A DNA stretch of 64,000 bases from Chitinimonas taiwanensis DSM 18899 (GTDB taxonomy: Bacteria > Pseudomonadota > Gammaproteobacteria > Burkholderiales > Chitinimonadaceae). This document shows, in pieces, positions 35,230-47,804 of this stretch (position 1 is the stretch's first letter; the number at the start of each line of letters is the position of its first letter). The position numbers and the translations under genes are program-made. The notes under the pieces are model-generated. The model ran no database searches. It worked only from the letters and a program-made list of their open reading frames with translations, and had not been told where the DNA came from. Location: contig NZ_FPKR01000002.1 of the NCBI RefSeq assembly GCF_900119825.1, positions 186,001-250,000 of the forward strand. Reading direction: 5' to 3'.

Positions 35230-37362
35230 ATGAAACAGATCGTCAAATACGCGCTGTACGGTGCCGGCGGCGTCGTGCTGCTGGGCGGCGGCGCGCTCGC
35301 CTATATCGTGGCCACGTTCGACCCGAATGCGCTCAAGCCGCAGATCGAGCAGCTGGTGCTGGATGAGAAACAGCGCACGCTCAAGCTCAATGGTCCGATC
35401 AAGCTGTCCATCCTGCCCAGCCTGGGTGCCACCCTCAGCGATGTCTCGCTGTCCGAGCGCAATGCGCCCACCCAACAGTTCGCCCAGATCAGCGATGCAC
35501 GCGTGTCGCTGCAGTTCTGGCCGCTGCTCAAAAAGAAGGTGATCGTGGACGCGGTCGAGCTGCATGGCGCCCAAGTGAAGCTGGTGCGCAATGCGCAGGG
35601 TGAATTCAACTTTGCCGACCTGATGAGCAAGGAAGAAGACCCGCAACCCAACCCGCCGGTGGATTTCGATATCTCGCGCATCCGCGTGGACAAGGTCAAT
35701 GTGGCCTTCGACGACCAGCAGGCCGGCCGCCAGATGTCGCTGAGCGAGCTCGCGCTGGCTGCCGATGGGCTGACCCTGAAGGGCGCGCGCAATCTGGACT
35801 TCAGCACGCGCGCCCAGGTATCCAAGCCGCTGCTGGATGTGCAGCTGAAAACCCGCCTCAACCAGCTGGACATGGATACCGAGGCCAAGCGCTTCGAACT
35901 CGATGACTTGCAAAGCAGCGTGGAGGGCAAGCTGGATGCCGAGACGCTGAAGCTGAACCTGGCGGCGCCCAAGCTGAGCCTGAGTGGCAACGGCGCCAGC
36001 GCCGAGCTGCTGACGCTGGACGCGCTGCTCAGCGGCGCGGCGCGCAAGCTGGATGCCAAGTTCCGCCTGGAAAACCTGTCCGGCGATAGCAAGCAGATCG
36101 CCGCACGCGCCTTCGTGGTCGATGTGGATGGCCAGCAGGCCGGCACCGCCGCCAAGCTCAAGATCAGCAGCCCGCTGGGCTTCGATGTGGACAAGCTCGC
36201 GCTGAGCCTGTCGCGCCTGGCCATCCAGGGCAATATCACCGCCGGGCCGGCCAAGGCCGCGCCGGTGGACCTGAGCGGCCATCTGAACCTCGGCCTGCAG
36301 GCCCAGCACCTCGATACCGCGCTGGCCGGCAAGCTGGACGGCAATGGCCTGAACCTGAGCGCCGATGTGAAGAATTTCAGCCAGCCAGCCGTGCGCTTCG
36401 AGCTGAAGGCCGACCGCCTCGACCTCGACCGCTATATCGCGCCAGCCAAGGCCGATAGCGGCAAGGCCGGCCCACCGGCCAAGATCGACCTGTCCGCGCT
36501 GAAGGACCTCAATATCGATGGGCGTATCAGCGTCGGCCAGCTGAAGAAGGCACCGCTCGATGCGCGCGAAGTGCGTGTGGTGATTGCGGCCAAGCACGGC
36601 TTGATCAATGTGCCGCTGGCCAGCCTGAAGGCCTTCGGTGGCGATATCGCCGCCAGCGCCACGGCCACCGCCACCGCCAGCCCGCGCATCACGGTCAAGC
36701 CCAAGCTGAGCAATGTGGACATCCATGCGGTGCTCAAGCAGTTCGCCAACTTCGACCGCCTGGAAGGGCGCGGCTTTGTCGAGGGTGATCTGGCCGTGCA
36801 AGGCAGCGACGCCACGGCCATGAAGCACAGCGTGAGCGGCAATCTGCGCGCCAAGCTTAACGATGGCGCCTTGCGCGGCATCAATATCGGCAAGACCCTG
36901 CGCGACGCCAAGGCCACGCTGGCCAATTTCCAGGGCGGCGAAAAGACTGTGGCCAGCAGCCCGAACGAGAAGACCGACTTCACCGAGCTGACCGCCAGCT
37001 TGCTGCTAGCGCAGGGCCTGGTCAGCAATAAGGACCTGAGCATGAAATCGCCGCTGATCCGCGTGAATGGCGAGGGCGAGGCCGATCTGAAGAGCGAGAC
37101 AGTCAACTACCTGATCAAGGCCGCCCTGGTGGCGACCAGCAAGGGCCAGGAAGGCGCCAGCCGCGATGAGCTACGCGGACTGACCATTCCGGTACGGGTG
37201 AAGGGCAGTTTTGCCGAACCCAAGTATTCGCTCGACCTGAGTGCCGCCTTGAAGGACAACGCCGGTGTGAAGCTGGAGGAGAAGAAGGCAGAAGTGAAGC
37301 AAGAGATCAAGCAGAAGGCCGATGAGGCAATCAAGAAGGGGCTGAAGGGCCTGTTCAAGTAA
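35230..37362 (+). CDS. AsmA-family envelope protein
   Basis: This 710-residue protein has an N-terminal membrane helix (about residues 5-28) followed directly by the AsmA N-terminal beta domain (FDPNALKPQIEQLVLDEKQRTLKLNGPIKLSILPSL, ISDARVSLQFWPLLKKKVIVDAVELHGAQVKLVRN) and ends with a C-terminal AsmA_2-like section (LRGINIGKTLRDAKATL..., SPLIRVNGEGEADLKSETVNYLIKAAL). AsmA-like proteins bridge the periplasm and are implicated in phospholipid transport and outer-membrane assembly. The C-terminal 30 residues are Lys/Glu-rich and helical. It lies 130 bases after glnE, and a long terminator hairpin follows. Confidence 0.93.
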   Translation: MKQIVKYALYGAGGVVLLGGGALAYIVATFDPNALKPQIEQLVLDEKQRTLKLNGPIKLSILPSLGATLSDVSLSERNAPTQQFAQISDARVSLQFWPLLKKKVIVDAVELHGAQVKLVRNAQGEFNFADLMSKEEDPQPNPPVDFDISRIRVDKVNVAFDDQQAGRQMSLSELALAADGLTLKGARNLDFSTRAQVSKPLLDVQLKTRLNQLDMDTEAKRFELDDLQSSVEGKLDAETLKLNLAAPKLSLSGNGASAELLTLDALLSGAARKLDAKFRLENLSGDSKQIAARAFVVDVDGQQAGTAAKLKISSPLGFDVDKLALSLSRLAIQGNITAGPAKAAPVDLSGHLNLGLQAQHLDTALAGKLDGNGLNLSADVKNFSQPAVRFELKADRLDLDRYIAPAKADSGKAGPPAKIDLSALKDLNIDGRISVGQLKKAPLDAREVRVVIAAKHGLINVPLASLKAFGGDIAASATATATASPRITVKPKLSNVDIHAVLKQFANFDRLEGRGFVEGDLAVQGSDATAMKHSVSGNLRAKLNDGALRGINIGKTLRDAKATLANFQGGEKTVASSPNEKTDFTELTASLLLAQGLVSNKDLSMKSPLIRVNGEGEADLKSETVNYLIKAALVATSKGQEGASRDELRGLTIPVRVKGSFAEPKYSLDLSAALKDNAGVKLEEKKAEVKQEIKQKADEAIKKGLKGLFK

Positions 37363-37386
37363 GCCGGCCCCTCGCTGCATCCAACC

Positions 37387-37436
37387 GCCCTGCCCTGCAC
37401 GCCCAGCATGGCGTTGCACGGCAGGGCTTTGTTTTG
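37387..37436 (+). terminator. Long intrinsic terminator after asmA-like gene
   Basis: An extended hairpin: outer 8-bp stem (37387-37394 with 37420-37427) and an inner stem (about 37396-37403 with 37410-37418, one bulge), followed by TTTGTTTT. Confidence 0.85.
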
Positions 37437-37480
37437 CCCATGCGCGTTGCACAAAGCGCAAGCCTTACGCGCGCGGCAAC

Positions 37481-37509
37481 TTCCGGCCCGGCCCGCCAGC
37501 GGCTACACT
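37481..37509 (+). promoter_or_regulatory. Candidate sigma-70 promoter of aroA
   Basis: TTCCGG (37481-37486) and TACACT (37504-37509) are separated by 17 bases. This would start transcription about 35 bases before the aroA ATG, just downstream of the preceding terminator. Confidence 0.45.
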
Positions 37510-37551
37510 CGCTAGCTCTCATCGCAGTGCAACATACGCCCCGGCCCTCCC

Positions 37552-40673
<3,122 letters not shown>

Positions 40674-40723
40674 GGGTGGCTTGGACCGGCTCAAACGCCA
40701 GAAGTCGGCGTGCGCCGCCAGTC

Positions 40724-42292
40724 CTAGACCATGAAGCCCGGCTCAGGTGCGGCCAGCACCTGGGCGTTCACCCTGGCCAGCAAGGCCTCACGCGCGGCGG
40801 ATTCGATGTCTGAATCCGCCTTTTCTTCGTACAGCGGCTTCAGCGTGGCCAGCAAATCCTTGACCCAGCCATAGCGGTTCGGCGTGACCGTGTGCTGGGT
40901 ACGCACGCCATGTTGGTACTCGGTGATCTCATGGCGCTGACTACCCTGCTGCTGCAGGCTGGCCGCCACCATCAGATGGTCGGCATAGCGGATCTGCGCA
41001 CGGCTCTCACTCTCCGCCTCGACGCGATGGAAGGTGTAGTACTGGCTGGCCGGGTTGTCGTCCAGCATCAGCTTGCTACCGGCCAGGGGCTGGTGATAGC
41101 TGGCCTCGAGCTTGTGATGACGCTGCTGGGTGATGGTTCGCTTCGCATTGTCCCGCCCCTCGATCTCGGTCTGTTGCGATGCCTGGTAGCTAAAGCGGTT
41201 CACCTCATCGGGCCGGCGCGGGTTAGGCCGCCGGCTAGCCTGCACCAGATCGATCTGGAAATCCGCCAGACCGCTCAGCATGGCCTGGTCGTGGTCGGCT
41301 AAGGGCATGGCGGCCAGCAAGCGCTCATAGGCAGCGCCACCGGTCTGGGTAGGCGCGCTGCGATTGAGCTGGGTAAACGCATCCTGCAACAGTGTGATCA
41401 AGGATTTATCGGCACGGCCGGCATCGCCCGCCTGGGCAAAGCGCTGCGCATAGGTGGCCAGCGCCTTCTCACGCTGGGCCGGGCTGCCCAGGATCTGCTG
41501 CTGGGCCGTGTCGAGGCGCAGCTCGAGCTTGCCGCTGGCCCCGTCCACGCTGAGCTTGCGTTGCTTGGCATCGATATCGAGCTGCAGGCTCAAATCCGTG
41601 CTGCCCGGCTGGTCCTGATCGATGCGCAAGGACAGGCTACTGAACGCCTTGGCGTCGTAAGCGAGCAGGCCCGCCAAGTCCAGCGTCGGCGTATCAGCCG
41701 TCCAGGCGGCCAGCGCCTGCTCGAAGCCCTCGGCGAGGCCAGCCAAGGCGGCCCGCTCCTGCTCGTCCAGCGCCGCACTGCTCTCGAAGCGCACCGCCAG
41801 GCCATCAGACTGATGGCCGATAAATAAGCTGACCTGGGTGCCAGAGCGCAAGCCGAGGTTCAGGCTCACCTGATTGCTCGCCTGCGTGTGCAAGCCGGCC
41901 AGGCGGGCTGCCGGCGCGAGCGCCGCACTGGCGCCGCCCGGATTGAACCAGACGGCCGCCTGGGAATAATCGCTGCCAGCCGTCAGCAGGGCCGCCCCCA
42001 AGCCCTGCAGCACCGAGCCATAGCGGCCAAACGCCTGCTGCTTGCTGGCCATCAGCGTCGAGATCGCATCGCCGTCGGCGCGCTCCCATACCGTAGCAAC
42101 CGTAATGGGCAGGCCATCAGGCATCTGGCCAGCCTCGGCAGCCAGGGCCGCTGCACTGAGCCTCACCACGCTGGCGGGGCTGGCATTGGGTGTATTGGTG
42201 GACGCGCCGGCCGGCACAGTTTGTGGCGCGGTGTTCTGCTGTGCGAGCCAGGGTGCCCTGGCGGGGCCGGCTAGGCCGTTGATTAAGCTCAT
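40724..42292 (-). CDS. Large protein of unknown function
   Basis: This 522-residue frame has normal coding character but no domain I recognise. There is no signal peptide or membrane helix. The N-terminal 60 residues are Ala/Pro/Thr/Gln-rich and probably disordered (PQTVPAGASTNTPNASPASVV). The middle contains predicted beta-strand repeats around SLFIGHQSDGLAVRFESS and LSLQLDIDAKQRKLSVDGASGKLELRLD, and the C-terminal third is rich in charged helices. The N-terminal layout recalls small-proline/serine starts of flagellum- or surface-linked hypotheticals in Pseudomonas, which is a loose impression only. It stands alone between argS (convergent) and the polyamine-binding gene (same strand). Confidence 0.75.
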   Translation of the reverse strand: MSLINGLAGPARAPWLAQQNTAPQTVPAGASTNTPNASPASVVRLSAAALAAEAGQMPDGLPITVATVWERADGDAISTLMASKQQAFGRYGSVLQGLGAALLTAGSDYSQAAVWFNPGGASAALAPAARLAGLHTQASNQVSLNLGLRSGTQVSLFIGHQSDGLAVRFESSAALDEQERAALAGLAEGFEQALAAWTADTPTLDLAGLLAYDAKAFSSLSLRIDQDQPGSTDLSLQLDIDAKQRKLSVDGASGKLELRLDTAQQQILGSPAQREKALATYAQRFAQAGDAGRADKSLITLLQDAFTQLNRSAPTQTGGAAYERLLAAMPLADHDQAMLSGLADFQIDLVQASRRPNPRRPDEVNRFSYQASQQTEIEGRDNAKRTITQQRHHKLEASYHQPLAGSKLMLDDNPASQYYTFHRVEAESESRAQIRYADHLMVAASLQQQGSQRHEITEYQHGVRTQHTVTPNRYGWVKDLLATLKPLYEEKADSDIESAAREALLARVNAQVLAAPEPGFMV

Positions 42293-42365
42293 GGCAGGGC
42301 AAGGAAGTTGGGCATGACCGAGCTATCGTCCACGCCGCTGGAAAATGAACCCAGGGGCATGAATA

Positions 42366-42394
42366 TAAAAAAACGGCCGGGCGAAAGCCCGGCC
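42366..42394 (-). terminator. Intrinsic terminator of the polyamine-binding gene
   Basis: A perfect 8-bp stem (42375-42382 with 42387-42394, loop GAAA in the plus sense) is followed on the minus strand by an eight-base T run (42373-42366). Confidence 0.92.
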
Positions 42395-42420
42395 ATTCGG
42401 TCCCTACAAGGCGCGCTAGC

Positions 42421-43521
42421 TTACTTGGCGGTCTTGAACTGGTTGAAGGCCTTGGTCAGTGCAACCTGGGTCGGCAGGTCGATCACAGCCAGCGGTTGCA
42501 GCTTCTGCAGCGCAGCGGCATTCGGGTAGATCTTGGCGTCGCCGCTGATCTTCTTGTCCACCAGGGCATCAGCCTTGGCGTTCGGGTTGGCGTAGCTGAC
42601 GGTATTGGTAATGGCGGCCACCACCTTGGGATCAAGGATGTTGTTGATCCACTTGTGCGCGTTGTCGGCGTTCTTGCTGTCTTTCGGAATCGCCATCACG
42701 TCAAACCACATCATGGTGCCCTTGGCCGGCACCACGTATTCGATGTTCTGCGGCTTCTTGGCGGCAGCGGCACGATCCTTGGCGATATACACATCGCCGT
42801 TGTAAGCCATGGCCACGCACACATCGCCATTGGCCAAGAGATCGATCGGGCTGTCGTTGAAGACGCGCACGTCCTTGCGCACAGCCTTCAGGGTGTTCAG
42901 CGCGGCAGCCACGCTGTCCTTCGAGAAGTCGTTAGCCGGCTTGCCGTTGTAGATGTTCGCCATGGCGAACAGGTTCTTGGTCATGGTGATGTAGGAAATA
43001 CCGCAGCTCTTGAGCTTGCTGGTGTACTTCGGATTGAACACCAGGTCCCACTGATCAGCCGGCATCGGCTCATTGCCCAGTGCCTTCTTGACCTTGTCGA
43101 CATTGATGCCGAAGGCCATGGTGCCCCACATATACGGCACCAGGAACTTGTTGCCCGGATCAACGGCTTCCAGCTTCTTCAGGAATTCAGGGTTCAGATT
43201 GGCCAGATTCGGCAGCTTCTTCTTGTCGATGGGCTGGAAGATATTGGCCTGAATCCACTTGCCAGCGTAGTCGGCCGACGGGTAGACCACGTCATAGCCC
43301 GACTTGCCGGTCAGCATCTTGGACTGCAGGGTTTCCACGCTGTCGAACAGGTCGTACTTCACTTTCAGGCCCGAGGCCTTCTCGAAGTTGGGAATGGTGT
43401 CGGCGGCGATGTAATCGTTCCAGTTGTACACATTCACCGTGCCGGCAGCTTGCACGGCAAAGGTCGTCGAAAGGGCAAGAGCGGCGCCGAGCAGGGTCGG
43501 CTGGAAGCGGAACGGGACCAT
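42421..43521 (-). CDS. Polyamine (putrescine/spermidine) ABC transporter binding protein, PotF/PotD-like
   Basis: This 366-residue periplasmic protein has a signal peptide ending TTFAVQA (about residue 25) and the polyamine-binding signature VNVYNWNDYIAADTIPNFEKASG at the mature N-terminus. Further family features are GKSGYDVVYPSADYAGKWIQA, VPYMWGTMAFGINVDKV, AMAYNGDVYIA and MMWFDVMAIPKDSKN, which supply aromatic and acidic ligand contacts in PotF/PotD. It would capture putrescine or spermidine for an ABC importer. The permease and ATPase genes are not beside it, so it is either an orphan gene or works with a distant potGHI set. Confidence 0.93.
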   Translation of the reverse strand: MVPFRFQPTLLGAALALSTTFAVQAAGTVNVYNWNDYIAADTIPNFEKASGLKVKYDLFDSVETLQSKMLTGKSGYDVVYPSADYAGKWIQANIFQPIDKKKLPNLANLNPEFLKKLEAVDPGNKFLVPYMWGTMAFGINVDKVKKALGNEPMPADQWDLVFNPKYTSKLKSCGISYITMTKNLFAMANIYNGKPANDFSKDSVAAALNTLKAVRKDVRVFNDSPIDLLANGDVCVAMAYNGDVYIAKDRAAAAKKPQNIEYVVPAKGTMMWFDVMAIPKDSKNADNAHKWINNILDPKVVAAITNTVSYANPNAKADALVDKKISGDAKIYPNAAALQKLQPLAVIDLPTQVALTKAFNQFKTAK

Positions 43522-43814
43522 GAGAATTTGAACTCCGGAAGAGCGTTGAACAGCGGCGGGGAGCGACCCGCCAAACCCTGTGCCGATGCGCCTGAAGGCG
43601 GGGTTTAGCGGGCGGTATTACACCATGCCGCCTGCCCCAGATGCGAGCAATTTGCACTGCGCCGCTCGCCATTGTGGGCATGCGCGCCACAGCGCGCTGC
43701 GGGCGCGCCGGCCCGATCATCGGGCTGCGCCGCGAGCCGGTGCGCTGTTAGAATCGCGGGCCACGCGGCGAGCCTGCTCGCCCAAGCGATTTCACCCAAG
43801 CTAGCGAAGATCCC

Positions 43815-44609
43815 ATGCGCGCCTACCTCGACCTTCTGCAACACGTCCTCGACCACGGCACCGAGAAAACCGACCGTACCGGCACCGGCACCCAGTCGGT
43901 ATTCGGCCACCAGATGCGCTTCAATCTGGCCGAGGGCTTTCCGCTGGTGACCACCAAGAAGGTGCACTTGAAATCCATCATCCACGAGCTGCTGTGGTTC
44001 CTGAAGGGTGATAGCAATATTGGCTATCTGAAGGAAAACGGCGTGCGCATCTGGGATGAGTGGGCGGACGAAAACGGCAACCTCGGCCCGGTGTACGGCG
44101 TGCAATGGCGCAGCTGGCCCACGGCCGACGGCCGCCATATCGACCAGATTGCCCAGGTGGTCGAGCAGATCAAGCACAATCCCGATTCACGCCGCCTGAT
44201 CGTATCGGCCTGGAATGTGGGCGAGATCGAGAACATGGCTCTGCCGCCCTGCCACGCCTTCTTCCAGTTCTATGTGGCCGACGGCAAGCTCAGCTGCCAG
44301 CTCTACCAGCGCAGTGCCGACCTCTTCCTCGGCGTGCCTTTCAATATCGCCTCCTACGCGCTGCTGGTGCTGATGGTGGCCCAGGTCTGCGACCTACAGC
44401 CGGGCGATTTCATCTGGACCGGCGGCGACTGCCACATCTACAGCAACCACCGCGAACAGGTGCAGCTGCAGCTCACACGCCAGCCACTGCCCTTGCCGCA
44501 GATGAAGTTGAACCCGGCGATCAAGGACATCTTCGCCTTCCAGTACGAGGACTTCACGCTCGAGGGCTATCAGAGCCACGAGGCGATCAAGGGTGTAGTG
44601 GCAGTTTGA
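43815..44609 (+). CDS. thyA: Thymidylate synthase
   Basis: The 264-residue protein is exactly E. coli length and converts dUMP to dTMP using methylene-tetrahydrofolate. The catalytic Cys146 lies in [12 protein letters not shown]. The phosphate-binding arginines ([15 protein letters not shown] and [11 protein letters not shown]), [19 protein letters not shown] and GDCHIYSNH are all present. The ATG at 43815 gives [15 protein letters not shown]. No dihydrofolate reductase gene (folA) follows; instead a strong bidirectional terminator separates it from the sugar ABC operon. Confidence 0.99.
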   Translation: MRAYLDLLQHVLDHGTEKTDRTGTGTQSVFGHQMRFNLAEGFPLVTTKKVHLKSIIHELLWFLKGDSNIGYLKENGVRIWDEWADENGNLGPVYGVQWRSWPTADGRHIDQIAQVVEQIKHNPDSRRLIVSAWNVGEIENMALPPCHAFFQFYVADGKLSCQLYQRSADLFLGVPFNIASYALLVLMVAQVCDLQPGDFIWTGGDCHIYSNHREQVQLQLTRQPLPLPQMKLNPAIKDIFAFQYEDFTLEGYQSHEAIKGVVAV

Positions 44610-44623
44610 CACCGGCTCACACC

Positions 44624-44653
44624 AAAAAACGGCGCACCAAGGTGCGCCGTTTT
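44624..44653. terminator. Bidirectional intrinsic terminator between thyA and the sugar ABC operon
   Basis: A 12-bp stem (44626-44637 with 44642-44653, loop CAAG) is flanked by A and T runs between the convergent stops at 44609 and 44667. Confidence 0.9.
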
Positions 44654-44666
44654 GATTTCCAACAAC

Positions 44667-45803
<1,137 letters not shown>

Positions 45804-45816
45804 GACATGACCTCCC

Positions 45817-46656
45817 TTATTTGACGGCGCCGGCGGTGATACCGCGTATCAGCTGGCGCGAGAAAAACACATAGATGACGAGCACCGGCAGGACGGCCAG
45901 CGACAGCGAGGCGAGCACCGCATTCCAGTCGGTGGCGTACTGGCCGATGAATTGCTGCACGCCCAGGGTGATGGTCTGGGTAGCCTCACCTGGGGCCAGA
46001 ATCAGCGGGAACCACAGGTCGTTCCACACCGGCACCATGGTGAATACGGCTACGGTGGCAATGGCCGGGCGGATCAGCGGCAGGATGATTTGGAAGAAGA
46101 TGGTGAATTCCCCCACGCCATCGCAGCGCGCGGCTTCTTTCAGCTCCTTGGGTATCTGTTGGATGAATTCGCTAAGGATCAGGATGGCCAGCGGCAGGCC
46201 CTGGGCGGTGTAGACCAGCACCAGCGCGCTCAGCGTATTGACCAGCTCCAACTTCACCATCAGTTCCAGAATCGCCACGGTCCCCAGACGTATCGGCACC
46301 ATGATGCCGAAGGCGAAAAACAGCAGAATCAGGCGTTGGCCGCGGAAACGGTACTCAGATAGCGCCCAAGCCGCCATAGCGCCGAACAGCAGGATCAGCA
46401 CCAGCGACAGCACGGTCACCGTCAGACTATTGCCGAAGAAGCCCAGAAAGTGCGCCTTACCGAGCACCTTCTCGAAACCGATGGTGGAGAAGGTTTCGCC
46501 ATTGGGCAGGGCCAGCGGTGCATCGAAAATACCGGCGCGGCTTTTGAACGCGTTGATCAGCACCAGAAACAGTGGGAACAGCGACAGTAGCGTGTAGCCG
46601 GCCAGCACCAGATGGGTGAAGCTGCTGCCGGCCAAGTGGCTTACAGGTTGACGCAT
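45817..46656 (-). CDS. Sugar ABC transporter permease, MalG type
   Basis: This 279-residue protein has six membrane helices and the EAA loop KELKEAARCDGVGEFTIFFQIILPL, which docks to the ATPase. I choose the ATG at 46656 (MRQPVSHLAG) preceded by GAGGAG; the open frame continuing upstream runs through the neighbouring permease gene in another frame and is a shadow. The first helix is near residues 14-36. It pairs with the MalF-type permease encoded 11 bases upstream. Confidence 0.94.
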   Translation of the reverse strand: MRQPVSHLAGSSFTHLVLAGYTLLSLFPLFLVLINAFKSRAGIFDAPLALPNGETFSTIGFEKVLGKAHFLGFFGNSLTVTVLSLVLILLFGAMAAWALSEYRFRGQRLILLFFAFGIMVPIRLGTVAILELMVKLELVNTLSALVLVYTAQGLPLAILILSEFIQQIPKELKEAARCDGVGEFTIFFQIILPLIRPAIATVAVFTMVPVWNDLWFPLILAPGEATQTITLGVQQFIGQYATDWNAVLASLSLAVLPVLVIYVFFSRQLIRGITAGAVK

Positions 46657-46667
46657 GGCGGGCCTCC

Positions 46668-47582
46668 TCAAAACGCGTGCCGCTGCAGGCGGCGCTGCAC
46701 GGCAAAGAAATACACGCCCACCCCGGCCAGGATGACCAGGAACATCAGCGTCGCCACGGCCGCGCCCATGGTGGGGCTGCCAATCTGCGACTGGTAGCCA
46801 AAGAAGGTGCGGTAGAAATAGGTGCCGAGGATGTCGGTGCTGTAGTTCGGGCCGGCCAGCGCGCCCTTCACCGAGTAGATCAGGTCGAAGGCATTGAAAT
46901 TGCCTACATAGGTGAGGATGGTCACCAGGCCCAGCGTGGGCAGGATCAGCGGCAGGCGTATCTGCCAGAAGATGCGCCAGGCCGACGCGCCTTCCACGCG
47001 CGCCGCTTCGATCACTTCCTCGGGAATGGCGATCAGCGCCGCGTAGATCAGCATCATCGGAATGCCGATGAACTGCCACACCGAGATCAGCGCCAGGGTC
47101 AGCAGCGCACTGCCCTCCTCGCCCAGCCAGGGCTGGAAGTGCTCGGCCAGGCCGACCTGGGCGAGCAGGCTTTCGGCCACGCCCCACAGCGGCGACAGGA
47201 TCAGCTGCCAGATAAAGCCGATGATGACCACCGACAACAGCGTGGGCAGGAACAACAGGGTCTGGTAGCTCTTGGCAAAGCGCACGCCCTTCAGGCTTAA
47301 GAGCGCGGCCAGCAAGAGGCCGATCGGGTTCTGCACAAGCATATGGATGAAGAAGAACTCGACGTTATTGCCCATCGCGTTCCAGAAGCCATCCGACCAC
47401 TGCGGGTCGAGCAGCAGCTTGTAGTAGTTGGCCAGGCCGGCAAAGTGCTGCTGCCCGGCTTCATCGGTGTTGAAGAAGCCCAGGCCTAGCGTATCGAGCA
47501 GGGGCCAGGCGCTGAAGCTGGCGTAGATCAGCAGCGCCGGGGCCAGGAAGATGGCGATCTGCCATCGGGCGATTCGGTTCAT
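46668..47582 (-). CDS. Sugar ABC transporter permease, MalF type
   Basis: This 304-residue protein has six membrane helices and the EAA motif EEVIEAARVEGASAWRIFWQIRLPLILP. The start is placed at the ATG at 47582 (MNRIARWQIAIFLAPALL), a normal N-terminus for this permease type; the longer open frame upstream is Pro/His/Arg-rich and falls in the intergenic gap. It forms the membrane channel with the MalG-like protein. It follows the binding-protein gene after 222 bases that hold a hairpin. Confidence 0.93.
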   Translation of the reverse strand: MNRIARWQIAIFLAPALLIYASFSAWPLLDTLGLGFFNTDEAGQQHFAGLANYYKLLLDPQWSDGFWNAMGNNVEFFFIHMLVQNPIGLLLAALLSLKGVRFAKSYQTLLFLPTLLSVVIIGFIWQLILSPLWGVAESLLAQVGLAEHFQPWLGEEGSALLTLALISVWQFIGIPMMLIYAALIAIPEEVIEAARVEGASAWRIFWQIRLPLILPTLGLVTILTYVGNFNAFDLIYSVKGALAGPNYSTDILGTYFYRTFFGYQSQIGSPTMGAAVATLMFLVILAGVGVYFFAVQRRLQRHAF

Positions 47583-47767
47583 GGTGCGACTTTCCTTGTG
47601 CAGGCGCGGTGCGCGCTGCAAGCCATCAGGATGGAATGCAGGCCCCGCCGTCGGCTGGGAAGCAGCGACCACGGGGTGGCGAGGGTGTGGCGCCGCGGGC
47701 GGCGGCCGTGGCGAAGCATGTTGGGCATGCCTGGGGTGCTGGTGTAGCGGCCGCAGCGCCCTCACCC

Positions 47768-47796
47768 AGCCCTGCACCAAGGTGTGGCGCAGGGCT
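47768..47796 (-). other. Hairpin between binding-protein and permease genes
   Basis: An 8-bp perfect stem (47768-47775 with 47789-47796) with a further ACC/GGT pairing inside lies 9 bases after the binding-protein stop on the minus strand. No T run follows. In several sugar ABC operons such a hairpin protects the 3' end of the binding-protein message, giving more binding protein than permease. Confidence 0.6.
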
Positions 47797-47804
47797 GCCG
47801 GGCC

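Noticed and set aside
46657-47187. N-terminal extension of the MalG-type permease frame
   Set aside because: It overlaps the MalF-type gene in another frame; the normal permease N-terminus and a GAGGAG site fix the start at 46656.
47583-47780. N-terminal extension of the MalF-type permease frame
   Set aside because: Pro/His/Arg-rich and unlike permeases; this is the intergenic gap with a hairpin.
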